A DNA stretch of 64,000 nucleotides from Bradyrhizobium iriomotense (GCF_030160715.1 NZ_BSOW01000005.1:287394-351393), one strand, 5' to 3'. Shown: positions 37,719 through 47,012, numbered from the stretch's first letter. Translations and numbers: made by a program. The notes: generated by a model from the sequence alone, not told the origin.

Positions 37719-38834
37719 CTATGCGTCCTTTGCGAGTAAAGTGACCAAACTCCTTCTCTTTCGCGCGAGACGAACTAGCAATTCCGATTGTTCTGATTGT
37801 GCTAGCCAATCTTGAAAGCGTTGAACGCCGTGTTGCGTTCTAGTCTCGTCCTGACAATTTGCGATCAAGACTAGCTGAATTGCCTGGACAGAATCCGCGA
37901 CATAGATGCCGAACGGCCCGTTGACTACGGTTGCGTTCGGAAATCCCAGCATTCGCTTTGCTTGAGCCTCGGTAACACTCTTATGGCAAGCGACCAGATG
38001 TACTGGCCCTCCGTCAGCGTTCGCAAGCTGCTTGGTCCAATCGTGATCTGCCAGATGTGGCTGTCCGACCATCTCACGGGCGGCGGCGACGGACATCGCG
38101 TCCGGCACTGCGCCGAGGCGAACGAGTACGCGCGATCCACCGATAGTCGTTACGCAGCTGTCCTCTCGGCTTGCTGAACGACTCGGCCCAAGACTTCCTC
38201 TCACGGCCGCTATCATGCTTGCCCTACGCTGCAGATAGCTTTGACGATTCCAATCGAGCGCTGGTCCCAAATAGCCTTTGCCTCGACTGGCCTCGATCAC
38301 GCCCCTTTGCACCATCTTGACCGTGGCTCTTACAATAGTCTCCCGAATTTCGCCTTCTATAGCACCAGGCCCCTTGACCATTCGACCGAAACGGTACTGC
38401 TCCTCCACAAATTTCTGAAACTGCTTGTCTGCTGGGCGCGACGGGACGTTTGAAGAGCTAGGCTCAAAGATGTTCACGATGAACACCTTTCCCGGCGCTT
38501 GCGAGTACGCAAGATTGAGTTCGGCTTGACAGATTCCCACACTACCACCTTGCGGACCCGTCGCCCCAGCATGGCCGTTGTAGAGCGCGACGAAGATGTC
38601 GCACTCGCGCGCCTGCCTCAGACACTCATCCCAAGCGTCGAGTTCGAGGTCCTCTGTAGCTTTCTCATGTATCCATACTTCGTAGGGTCGTTCGCCAAAC
38701 ACGGACGTCGCCTCTACGTCCTTCTTCAGCTTTAGACGCAGCTCGCTCAGGCTCAATCCGCCCTTGGAAGCGAGCGGAAATCGATCATTGCAACGACTGG
38801 ATATCATAACTTTTATCTTCGAAGACTTGGCCAT
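37719..38834 (-). CDS. DUF4062 (TIR-like fold) domain protein
   Basis: 371 residues from ATG 38834. The N-terminal about 160 residues fit the DUF4062 type, a TIR-related fold: IKVMISSRCNDRFP (7-20), YEVWIHEKATEDL, CDIFVALYNGHAGAT and a downstream ELNLAYSQAPGKVFIVN strand-helix unit. The C-terminal part (about 200-371) is alpha/beta and unrecognised. DUF4062 is often found with STAND ATPases or TPRs in conflict proteins; here it stands alone. Its upstream neighbour is a TIR gene on the same strand with a gap of about 100 bases. No strong ribosome-binding site is seen. Confidence 0.68.
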   Translation of the reverse strand: MAKSSKIKVMISSRCNDRFPLASKGGLSLSELRLKLKKDVEATSVFGERPYEVWIHEKATEDLELDAWDECLRQARECDIFVALYNGHAGATGPQGGSVGICQAELNLAYSQAPGKVFIVNIFEPSSSNVPSRPADKQFQKFVEEQYRFGRMVKGPGAIEGEIRETIVRATVKMVQRGVIEASRGKGYLGPALDWNRQSYLQRRASMIAAVRGSLGPSRSASREDSCVTTIGGSRVLVRLGAVPDAMSVAAAREMVGQPHLADHDWTKQLANADGGPVHLVACHKSVTEAQAKRMLGFPNATVVNGPFGIYVADSVQAIQLVLIANCQDETRTQHGVQRFQDWLAQSEQSELLVRLARKRRSLVTLLAKDA

Positions 38835-38937
38835 TACGTGGTCACCACAAGCGCAATCGCGAACGCCACGCTATCTCGTCTGGAGGGCCCAGCGTTCGCA
38901 ATTTCGCGCCCATGCCAGCATTCTCTATGCTTTGCGA

Positions 38938-40527
38938 CTAGCCCACATTGGCCTGCCTCACGATGTCGCCGGCCTTGTCGAGTGTGGTCCGAATTACCGA
39001 GCCGGGTTCTCTATCCCGCCGGTCGCCAGGCCTCGTTGTTCTGTGATCAATCGCCCAACGCAATTGGTCGAAGCCCTCCCTCAGTGCATCAGGAGGCATA
39101 TAATCCACCGAAACGTCGAGCATCTTGTCGACGAGCGGTTTGAGTTCTGGCCATATCGGACCGTTTGGGCCGGGAAATTGGTCGCATACCTGCAGAGTGG
39201 CGTATGCCATAATGTATCCCTTGGCGAAATTTACTTCTTGCGATTTTCTCATCAGACTACTGATGGTCGCTATCGCCTCGGACAGTAAGTGCGCCCGGAT
39301 TTTCTCCGACGGTCCATCCCAGGACTTACGAAGATAAAAAAATAGCGCAATCGACATATCGAACCTGTCTATGTCCGAGAAAACACCTCGGTCGATCCAT
39401 TCAAGAACACGCTTTTCAAGACTGCTGGCATGAGGACAACGCCGCAAGACCTCGAAGACACAATCGATATTGCAATTGTAGGGACCACGGTCCGGCACAA
39501 GAATGTAGTTCACGACCTCATCATAGTCGCCCGTGTACCTATCTCGGTTCTGCAGCAGGAATGAATGAAATCGGGTATCACACTTGATGTATTCGCGGTA
39601 GAGGCGGATGACCTCTGACAGCCGCCCTGAGCCTCGTGTGGAGATCAAGTAGGTCCCAAGGCTTTGGATTTCATCGCGGCTCAGTTCGCAACCTTTGACC
39701 ACGCGCTCAAACTCTTCGAACCCGATTCCATGGTTCGCAACAATTGTGGCGATTCCGCTTGCACAGCCGAACGTCGTGCCGAAGCTTGGCCGACCCTTTC
39801 TCCCCTCCACAAAGGCCAACGTTTCGAATGCGGTAGCAATGTCGATCGGCGGGATCTCACTTTCGAGGCAGGCTCTCAACAATTTGTCACTAAGCGCTCC
39901 ATCTTGCCGCACCTGATCATAAAGTGTTCTCATCGGCGCAAATGAATGCTCAATCATCGCGTAGAGGTACAAGTAGTCTCTCGGCGGCGTTAGTGCATGA
40001 GATGGACGAAGCTGGTTCAGCAGAGCTATAAGACTCGATCGACTAGATTCGAGATCTTGCAGATCAAGATGAACGCGATCGGCTAGCTGTGGATGCGGAG
40101 GTCCTGGATCGATCCTGATGGGAATGATCTTCTTCGTCTTATTTTGTAGCTCAAACTCGAGAGCGCACTCTATCTCTCTTTGAACCCACTTCGATCGCGA
40201 CGAACTTTCAGAAACCAGTACGATCAGGTAGTCGTGACTCTTTATACCGGCGACAATTGGTGAGGTAAGAGCATCTCCAGCTGACAATTCGCCCTCATCC
40301 AACCAAACCCTCGTTCGATATCCCTCGAGATGTTCTTTCAGCCGACGCGCAACCGGCTTGTCAGGCTCGCTGTGGCTTATGAACACGCTGCTGTAGTAGC
40401 TTTGTGGCATTTCAACTTTCGTTGTCGGGCGACGAAAACGAAGCCCGCTGATAGCCTCCACTAACCGCCACATTTTAGGGTACTCCGCCATCGGCCAGAG
40501 CGATGGCCTTTTGTGCAATGCCCACAA
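38938..40527 (-). CDS. TIR domain protein with helical C-terminal region
   Basis: 529 residues from ATG 40527; ATG 40491 or 40410 could also serve, the last starting right before the TIR domain. TIR at about 46-165: SSVFISHSEPDKPVARRLKE, RVWLDEGELSAGD (73-85) and KWVQREIECALE with Glu118 at the NADase position. The remaining 350 residues are mainly helical with no named family (for example the segment around FYLRKSWDGPSEKIRAHLL). It is the first gene of the minus-strand set with DUF4062 and TIR-WD40 genes, and is divergent from the helicase remnant. Confidence 0.82.
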   Translation of the reverse strand: MWALHKRPSLWPMAEYPKMWRLVEAISGLRFRRPTTKVEMPQSYYSSVFISHSEPDKPVARRLKEHLEGYRTRVWLDEGELSAGDALTSPIVAGIKSHDYLIVLVSESSSRSKWVQREIECALEFELQNKTKKIIPIRIDPGPPHPQLADRVHLDLQDLESSRSSLIALLNQLRPSHALTPPRDYLYLYAMIEHSFAPMRTLYDQVRQDGALSDKLLRACLESEIPPIDIATAFETLAFVEGRKGRPSFGTTFGCASGIATIVANHGIGFEEFERVVKGCELSRDEIQSLGTYLISTRGSGRLSEVIRLYREYIKCDTRFHSFLLQNRDRYTGDYDEVVNYILVPDRGPYNCNIDCVFEVLRRCPHASSLEKRVLEWIDRGVFSDIDRFDMSIALFFYLRKSWDGPSEKIRAHLLSEAIATISSLMRKSQEVNFAKGYIMAYATLQVCDQFPGPNGPIWPELKPLVDKMLDVSVDYMPPDALREGFDQLRWAIDHRTTRPGDRRDREPGSVIRTTLDKAGDIVRQANVG

Positions 40528-40623
40528 TCTAGCCGCGAAACTACCGACGGCACGCGCTGTCAGTGTAGACTGGAACCGATAGAATCACCAAGGATCGAAT
40601 TTCGGGCAGGGGCGGAAAGTAGC

Positions 40624-41130
40624 GTGAGCTTGATTAGCAAATGGCGGCGGACGGTCATCTTGCCGGCCATGCCCGAGCGACGAATTCCTGCGGGTAAAAA
40701 TGCGGTCACGCAGACTGCCTCTTCGCGGATCACCGTTTCAGCGCTGTTCTTCGATTCCCAGCACAACGGCCACGACCTAATCAGGCTCGACGTGACCCCG
40801 CCGTTTAACGAGATGCTGATCCGCCTGCCGAAGGCGCACCGAGTCGATGATCCCCTGCCGGTCCTGACCGCGCTCGACCCCAGTCAATACTGCGATGCCG
40901 CGACGCCGCTTGAGCTAAAATGGGATCGCCTCGGTGTCCTGGAAAAATGGGCAGACACCCCCGAGAAGGTTCTGGCATCCTGGCGAAACGAATTCAGATT
41001 CGCGGTTGAAGACCTGGAAGCGGATGTGCCGGGACTTCGCCTGCCGCAGAATCGGCGCACTCCATGCGATGTAGAGCTCGAGGCCGTCTCGTCTTCCATA
41101 AAGCCGCGCCTACGCCTTCTCCTCCCCTAG
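40624..41130 (+). pseudogene. N-terminal remnant of a DEAD/DEAH-type helicase
   Basis: Read from GTG 40624 (GGCGGAAAG upstream), the protein matches the region preceding motif I of large helicases: WRNEFRFAVEDLEADVPGLR and then LRLPQ. The expected continuation IGALHA appears in the next frame after one extra base (near A41050), reading IGALHAM before TAG at 41072-41074. In the original frame a meaningless tail runs to 41130. The helicase motor, including Walker A, is missing. It is therefore a frameshifted and truncated remnant, probably of an earlier defence gene. The start could also be ATG 40669. Confidence 0.6.
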
Positions 41131-41231
41131 AGGGATAGCCGTCAATCAACCTTGCCAAGCTAGAATGAAGCGATGATGCTAGGTATTGAGAGGAGATAAA
41201 AGATACTTTCGCGAATTTGTTGGGCCGCGGC

Positions 41232-42863
41232 ATGCCTATAAAACCGAAGTTCGACTTGTTCATAAGCTACGTGCGCAGCGATGCGCGCGTTAAGCTGGGT
41301 CGTCGTACCTTCGATATTGTTGAGCTTCTTAAACGTGAACTTGAGAGCCACGTTCGTCCTAAGGGCTTTCCCGGCCCCTCTAATTTCGTTGTCTGCACCG
41401 ACATCGATGACTTTGAGCTTGGTGGCACCTTCGATCAGGTGATGAGAGATCGCATCCTGCATTCCACGGGGTTCTTGCTTGTATGCAGCCCTCAGGTGCA
41501 GGCGAGCAAATATGTTTTGCGCGAAATCGAGTTATTTCGGCTGCTTAAGCCAGCGCAACCACCTTTGGCCGCAATTCGGGGGGCAACTCCGTCGTCCATA
41601 TTGCCCGAGTTCTTCTCTGATCAGATCGTCGCAGCTGATCTCACCTGCCCCGCCGATGCGACGCTTCGCGAAGTTCGCGCAACTTTGCGGCGCGAAAGTC
41701 ACAAGATTGTCGCTCAGATCTGGGGAATACCCACTCGGCAAGTTTACGATCGGTTCGAGGAACGCCGCCGTTTCATTCGTCGCAGAATCGCCGCCGCCGC
41801 AGTCGGCGCGCTTGGCTCGCTTGTTGGGATCGTGCTTTGGCTCGGCGGAGAAGCAGGTTATCACAGAGTTAAAGAGCTAACGCCTCCCGCGAAGCTAGTA
41901 TCTCCGGCGGGAGTTGGCTTCACAGCGTCTATCCCTGTTGTCATTCGCGACCGAGCGGCCTACATTTGGAAAAATCCGGCGATCGCCCCCGAAAAGCTTG
42001 ATCTTTCCATTTATGCCTTGCGAGCGCTTCAGCATTCGCCCAGCAGCATGCTGGTTGCGGACGTCAATCAATTTGCCATCGTCGATATATCGACTGGCAA
42101 CTCCTCTTTTCAGCGCGCCTTTGGCGGCGAGTTCGCCGGCATTGCTACCTGGAAGGGCTGGTCAGCAGTCTCAAACAAGGACGGCGCCGTCCTGATTGTG
42201 TCCCCTGAGGGCACAGTCTCCGAGGGTCCCCGTCCTTCATCGCAGACGGGTCGACGATTTCCAACATTTCGAGAGACCGGCCCGTTTCGCTACGGCGAGC
42301 ACTTAGCTCTAAATGAACACTATCTCGCCAGCGCTACATTGACTGGCCAACTCGGCATACTTGATCGGAAGACCGGCCATTTCGTCGTAGCCGATATACC
42401 GCAATTCCCACTCGTCGAACCCATAGAGCGCAAGGAAGATCCGGTGCTCTATGAAACGGAGAATACGCGGCCGATTTCGACTGTCGCTTTCCTTCCAGAT
42501 GGCGACCTGATGTTCGCCGAGGGCGGAGGTCTTCGTCGCATCGATCCCAGCAGCGGCAAGATCACTTTCCTCTCGCATTGCCCGATCGAACTGGCACGTC
42601 AAATTATCCCCCTGCCAAGATCCCACCGGCTGATTGTTCTTACGACATCCACCTTGGAAGAGCTTGAGATGGACAAGGATGATCGTAGCAAGGTGCACTG
42701 CTTAAGACGCTCAACACTGGCGCCAAAATCGGCTCCACGCGCCGCGCTGTCCAACGACGGACAGACCTTATTGGTCGCCTATTTCGATGCAGCTCCGGAC
42801 GTCTGGCAACCAACTTACAGCCTATTCGGTCTACAAGTTAGACTGCCTTCCTGGCTCTGGTAG
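41232..42863 (+). CDS. TIR - transmembrane - propeller-like protein
   Basis: 543 residues from ATG 41232; a TTG five codons upstream is possible, and neither has a well-placed ribosome-binding site. TIR at about 6-150: FDLFISYVRSDARVKLG, VCTDIDDFELGGTF (54-67) and YVLREIELFRLL with Glu98 in the NADase position. A membrane helix lies at about 186-205 (AAAAVGALGSLVGIVLWLG). The remaining 330 residues are beta-rich with propeller-like turns (VAFLPDGDLMFAEGG). The layout repeats that of the TIR-WD40 gene at 34467 but with little sequence in common. The KAP NTPase gene follows 130 bases later. Confidence 0.78.
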   Translation: MPIKPKFDLFISYVRSDARVKLGRRTFDIVELLKRELESHVRPKGFPGPSNFVVCTDIDDFELGGTFDQVMRDRILHSTGFLLVCSPQVQASKYVLREIELFRLLKPAQPPLAAIRGATPSSILPEFFSDQIVAADLTCPADATLREVRATLRRESHKIVAQIWGIPTRQVYDRFEERRRFIRRRIAAAAVGALGSLVGIVLWLGGEAGYHRVKELTPPAKLVSPAGVGFTASIPVVIRDRAAYIWKNPAIAPEKLDLSIYALRALQHSPSSMLVADVNQFAIVDISTGNSSFQRAFGGEFAGIATWKGWSAVSNKDGAVLIVSPEGTVSEGPRPSSQTGRRFPTFRETGPFRYGEHLALNEHYLASATLTGQLGILDRKTGHFVVADIPQFPLVEPIERKEDPVLYETENTRPISTVAFLPDGDLMFAEGGGLRRIDPSSGKITFLSHCPIELARQIIPLPRSHRLIVLTTSTLEELEMDKDDRSKVHCLRRSTLAPKSAPRAALSNDGQTLLVAYFDAAPDVWQPTYSLFGLQVRLPSWLW

Positions 42864-42867
42864 AGCC
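42853..42867 (+). terminator. Short hairpin spanning the stop codon of the TIR-propeller gene
   Basis: GGCTCT-GGT-AGAGCC forms a 6-bp stem with a 3-base loop and includes the TAG stop. No T-tract follows, so terminator function is doubtful. Confidence 0.25.
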
Positions 42868-42993
42868 GTTACCTTCACGCCATTTCATCCCGCATTCAAG
42901 AGATCTGAGCTAGATGACGCCCAGCCCGCTCGTTTACCAGAACTCGATTGAAGCAGTAGACGGCGCTGATACCTTGTAATGGGGTGATGGACG

Positions 42994-45156
42994 ATGACCG
43001 CGAAGTCCTTGCACAACGATAGCCCAATTTCGGAACCATCCGAGGACCGCTTCGGGATCGAACCGTTCGCGAAGACGCTCGCCACGGGCATTCTCCAAAT
43101 GACGGCGCCGGAAGGAACGGTCATCGCGCTGAATGGTCCGTGGGGCTCAGGGAAGAGCAGCACCGTGAACCTTGTCCGTCATCACTTAGCGGGCGCGATC
43201 GAAGCCGAGGAAATAGCTGTCGTTGATTTCGCCTGTTGGTGGTTCAGAGGCGAAGAGGATCTCGCGCTTGCCTTCTTCAGGGAGTTATACGCCGGTCTCG
43301 GACCTTCTCTGGGAAATCGCTTCAGGAAGGCACTGCCGAAGCTCGGCGCCCGTCTGCTCAAGACAGCCGATATCGTGGGCCCGGTGGTTGATTTGGCCGG
43401 CGCAGCCGGAGCCGGCACGGTCGCGTCGGGAGCTATGAAATGGGCGTCGGGTCTGATCAAGCTCGACGATAGCGTCGAAAAGCTGTACGCAGAAATCTCC
43501 AAAACCTTGAGCGATCAGAAGCGGCGTTTCCTCATCGTCATCGATGACATCGACCGTCTCGCGCCCGACGAGGCCTTACTCATATTCAGGCTGGTGAAAT
43601 CGGTCGGTCGACTTCCGAATGTCATCTATCTCTTGGTCTTTGATCGCCCCCTCGCAGAAGCGATCGTGAAGCAGAGGTATCCATCCGAAGGGCCCCAGTA
43701 TCTCGAGAAGATCATCCAAGCCAGCTTCGATATTCCCGAGCCACGCATCGAAGATCTGCGTGACCAGATGCTCGCGAACATTGGGAGGATATGCGGAGCT
43801 CCAAGCGAATCCGACCTCCTGCAATTTATGAACGTTTTCTACGATGTCGTCGCACCGGAGATCCGGACCCCGCGCGACGTGAACAGGTTGGCCAATAGCC
43901 TTTCCGTCACCTGGCCTGCGATCGGTCCTGAAGTCGATCGTGCCGACTTCATAGGCATCGAAACACTGCGGCTTTTACAGCCGACGGTCTATCGCGCCAT
44001 TCGCTCTAACAAGGCCCGACTTACCGGAGTCGCTGACCGCGGGCTCGGCCGATATTCGCCGGATCAGAAGGCCGACTACGACAAAATCCTGCTCGGCGGC
44101 ATCGAGCAGAAGGAGACGGAACGACTTAGGCGCGCCCTGAAGCGCCTCTTTCCAAGGTTGGATTCCGTATGGGGCAATCTCTCATACGGCTCGGACTGGG
44201 TCGCGGGTTGGGAGCGCCAACGCCGAGTGTGCGCGCCGTCGCGATTCGATGCTTATTTTAGATTCTCCATTGGCGACGAGGCACTGAAGAAAGAAGAGAT
44301 CGACGCACTCATTGAACAGGCTTCCGATCGCTCATTCATCCAGAGCAGGCTGAGAGAGGCGGTCGGCCTTCTGCGACGCGACGGCCGGACGAAAGCTTCC
44401 CTTATCCTCGACGAGCTCAATCTTCATGCGGGCTCGATCGCGAAGGAAGACGTTGGGTCACTACTTATGGCGATATTCGAGGTCGCCGACGAACTGGATA
44501 CGCCTCGAGATGCAGCAGAGGCCTTTTCCATCGGCGACAATTTTCTCAGGGTCCATTGGTTGCTGCGCCGACTAATTCTCGATCGTTTCCATTTGCAAGA
44601 GAGGTCCGCCATCCTAGTCACGGCTTGTAAGACAGCTCCTGTTGGATGGTTAGCTGATCTCGCCGACTCCGCGTCCGCCGCACACCATCCCCAGGATGGA
44701 AAGTCATCAGAAACCCAAACTCTAATTACTACCGAGGAGGACTGCGCGAAGCTGCAGGCCATGGCGCTCAGAGGCATCCGCAGTGCGGCCAAATCCGGGG
44801 CTTTGGCGTCACACCACAGGCTCCGCCAACTGCTCCATAAATGGCATGAGGTGGCAAAGGACGATGGCCAGGAAGTGAAGCGCTGGACGAAGGCGCAACT
44901 GGCTCGGGATGACAACGTCGTATTGTTCGCGCAGGCGTTCACGTCTCACGGCTGGAGCCATGGTTCCGGCAATCGGGTTGCGCAACGGTTCACGACCGCC
45001 GCCGTGGACGGGATTGAGCGGATTTTCAACGTAGGGCTCTTCCGCGGAAGGATTCAGTCGCTTCTCGCGGACAGCACGATACGTGAGGGAGATCGCTCGA
45101 TCCTATCGGAGTTCGACGCTGCATGGGCCAGGCGAGATAAGGGCGAGCGCCACTGA
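42994..45156 (+). CDS. KAP-family P-loop NTPase
   Basis: 720 residues from ATG 42994, with GGGGTGATGGACG upstream. Walker A is NGPWGSGKSS (47-56) and Walker B is FLIVIDDIDRL (179-189), both typical of KAP NTPases, followed by FRLVKSVGRLPNVIYLLVFD. Some KAP proteins insert into the membrane; here the segment between the Walker motifs (about 125-150) is Ala/Gly-rich and hydrophobic and might do so. The C-terminal 350 residues are helical. KAP NTPases are common in phage defence islands. It is the last intact gene of the island on the plus strand. Confidence 0.83.
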   Translation: MTAKSLHNDSPISEPSEDRFGIEPFAKTLATGILQMTAPEGTVIALNGPWGSGKSSTVNLVRHHLAGAIEAEEIAVVDFACWWFRGEEDLALAFFRELYAGLGPSLGNRFRKALPKLGARLLKTADIVGPVVDLAGAAGAGTVASGAMKWASGLIKLDDSVEKLYAEISKTLSDQKRRFLIVIDDIDRLAPDEALLIFRLVKSVGRLPNVIYLLVFDRPLAEAIVKQRYPSEGPQYLEKIIQASFDIPEPRIEDLRDQMLANIGRICGAPSESDLLQFMNVFYDVVAPEIRTPRDVNRLANSLSVTWPAIGPEVDRADFIGIETLRLLQPTVYRAIRSNKARLTGVADRGLGRYSPDQKADYDKILLGGIEQKETERLRRALKRLFPRLDSVWGNLSYGSDWVAGWERQRRVCAPSRFDAYFRFSIGDEALKKEEIDALIEQASDRSFIQSRLREAVGLLRRDGRTKASLILDELNLHAGSIAKEDVGSLLMAIFEVADELDTPRDAAEAFSIGDNFLRVHWLLRRLILDRFHLQERSAILVTACKTAPVGWLADLADSASAAHHPQDGKSSETQTLITTEEDCAKLQAMALRGIRSAAKSGALASHHRLRQLLHKWHEVAKDDGQEVKRWTKAQLARDDNVVLFAQAFTSHGWSHGSGNRVAQRFTTAAVDGIERIFNVGLFRGRIQSLLADSTIREGDRSILSEFDAAWARRDKGERH

Positions 45157-45989
45157 ATGGCAGGCTGGAGCAACGTCGCGCCGGGGTTGAAGGGGATTAC
45201 CAGCCGCGCGACGAGGCCGGCTCGATCCTACAAGGATTCAACTACGAGACCGGACTGAGCCACACGCTACGGAATTTGCTACGAGGCATCAAGGATTCGA
45301 ATGACCCGCGCCTATCAGTTCAACATATTGATTTTATTGGGGTTACTGGTAGCGGGGGAACGCTACCGCCTTTCCCCACACCATCCGGACCTGCGATATC
45401 TCATCCAATCCTACGCATGAGGCGGTCTGCGAGGCCGCATTGCGCGAAACTCTTATGGTCTTAAGCGCTGGCCGCTTTGGGCGGCTCAACGGACATCCGC
45501 CAAAGGTAATTATTTAGGGCGGCTTGTGACCCGTCGCGGAAAATGGTGCCACTCCGTCGGTGCGGTATCCTGAGCCCCAGAGTTAATGGGCAACCTTTTT
45601 TGGTCCGAGCCGGGAGCACGGTCAGACAATGATCAGTCGGACTAACGGAACACGATCACGTAACAGTGCTTTCCGATCGGGAACAGTTCCCCAAGACTCG
45701 CATAGATTTCTCCCTCGTATCAAGTCTCTTCGTGGCCTCGCTACGGTGTCTGTCGTAGGTTACCATCGTCGATCTTCGGCATGACAGTGTTCTCCCGCCG
45801 AATCGCCGTCGCGCAACGTGCAGGCAGTAACGCCCGGCTCGCCGCAATCGCGCGGAAGTCTCAATCTGACGAAAATCGACCAAACCCGCCGCCCGGGCTC
45901 CGGTTTTGAGGATCTGTCAAAACCACCGCTGAACAGGACCGCATGGCGACTGGCAGCAATGCCGGCCAGCCGTCGAGCTTTTGCCGTAT
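45157..45989. other. Long unexplained region at the right island border
   Basis: This 833-base stretch has no gene with clear family support. One frame (about 45141-45464) reads like real protein (LQGFNYETGLSHTLRNLL, VQHIDFIGVTGSGG) but lacks a normal start, which suggests a remnant. Another frame in the same place gives the 39-codon membrane-type candidate listed separately. The part from 45470 to 45990 shows only short, low-information frames. An imperfect inverted repeat (CTTTGGGCGG / CCGCCAAAG) lies near 45475-45510. No tRNA gene was found. Confidence 0.5.
45301..45420 (+). CDS. Candidate 39-residue single-span membrane peptide
   Basis: ATG 45301 follows AAGGA with about seven bases of spacing. 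The product has one hydrophobic stretch (FNILILLGLLVAG, about 7-19) and a hydrophilic His/Pro-rich tail ending in LIQSYA. It overlaps another plausible reading frame. Small membrane toxins look like this, but so do chance frames. Confidence 0.25.
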   Translation: MTRAYQFNILILLGLLVAGERYRLSPHHPDLRYLIQSYA

Positions 45990-46988
45990 TCAGGAGTTGC
46001 CCGCCATTCGCTCCAGCTTCTGCAAACACCTCGTGGTGCGGACCTCGACCGGCATGTCCTCGTCGGGAAAATTCGTGTTCCAGTCGGTGACGCCGACCTC
46101 GCCGACATACATATCGCCCCTTGAATCCAGCGCGATGCCATGCGGGGCCAGAAACTTGCCGCTCGAAAGACCGGGTCCATCCTCGCCCCCGAGTCGCGCA
46201 ATGCGCTTGCCTTTGGCGTCCACAATCGACAGCCGCGGGCCAAGATTGGGCACCTTGCGGTTAACAGGCATGGCGGGACCGAGTTCGCCAACCACGAACG
46301 TCGGATTTCTCGTCCCGCCGCAACAGCACAGCGCACAGGGCCGGTGCAGATTGTTCCACTGCGTCTCGTATTTTCCGTTACCGTCGAACACCTGCACGCG
46401 ATGGTTCTCGCGGTCGGCGACATAGACCCAGCCGTCGGTATCGGTGACGATGTTGTGCACGATGTTGAACTGGCCAGGGTCTGTACCCGGTGCGCCCCAG
46501 CTCTTCATCAGCTTGCCGTCCGGCGTGAATTTGTGGATCCGGGCGTTGCCATAGCCGTCGGAGACGTAGATCTCGCCCTTCGGCGACAGCGCCGTATGGG
46601 TGCAGCGATGGAAGGGATTGCCGCTCATGAACGGCGCGGGCTTTTCGGGGACGCCGATCGTCAGCAGCACCATGCCGTCGGTCGTGCACTTGCGCACGGT
46701 GTGGTCGCCGTCATCGGTGCAGTAGAGATTGTCGTCGGCATCGATGTGCAGGCCGTGGGCGCGGGAGAAAAGCCCCTCACCCCAGCTGCGCAGGAAATTG
46801 CCCTCGCGGTCCAGCACCATCATCGGATGGGCGCCGCGGTTGAAGACGTAGATGCGGTCCTTGCTGTCAACCGCGACGGAGGCGACATCGGTGAGCTGCC
46901 AGCCATCCGGCAGCTTTGCCCAATTGTCGACGACGCGGTAGCGGTGCTCGCCCGAGCCGAGAATAGCTGCCACCTGATCTCCCATCAT
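45990..46988 (-). CDS. NHL-repeat protein, peptidyl-hydroxyglycine amidating lyase-like
   Basis: 332 residues from ATG 46988 (ATG 46985 is equivalent). It is a six-bladed NHL-type propeller: repeat units include RAHGLHIDADDNLYCTDD, TALSPKGEIYVSDGYGN and NIVTDTDGWVYVADREN. The family is usually annotated as peptidyl-alpha-hydroxyglycine alpha-amidating lyase-like; a lactonase-type reaction is also possible. There is no signal peptide, so it is cytoplasmic. It follows the RraA-type aldolase gene by 24 bases and is probably co-transcribed with it, pointing to a shared catabolic pathway. Confidence 0.8.
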   Translation of the reverse strand: MMGDQVAAILGSGEHRYRVVDNWAKLPDGWQLTDVASVAVDSKDRIYVFNRGAHPMMVLDREGNFLRSWGEGLFSRAHGLHIDADDNLYCTDDGDHTVRKCTTDGMVLLTIGVPEKPAPFMSGNPFHRCTHTALSPKGEIYVSDGYGNARIHKFTPDGKLMKSWGAPGTDPGQFNIVHNIVTDTDGWVYVADRENHRVQVFDGNGKYETQWNNLHRPCALCCCGGTRNPTFVVGELGPAMPVNRKVPNLGPRLSIVDAKGKRIARLGGEDGPGLSSGKFLAPHGIALDSRGDMYVGEVGVTDWNTNFPDEDMPVEVRTTRCLQKLERMAGNS

Positions 46989-47012
46989 TGCAAGTGTGCG
47001 ACGCGGGGCGGC

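Noticed and set aside
22592..45989. tRNA gene as island attachment site
   Set aside because: I scanned both borders for a T-loop plus acceptor pairing and found no complete cloverleaf; no direct repeats at the borders could be established.
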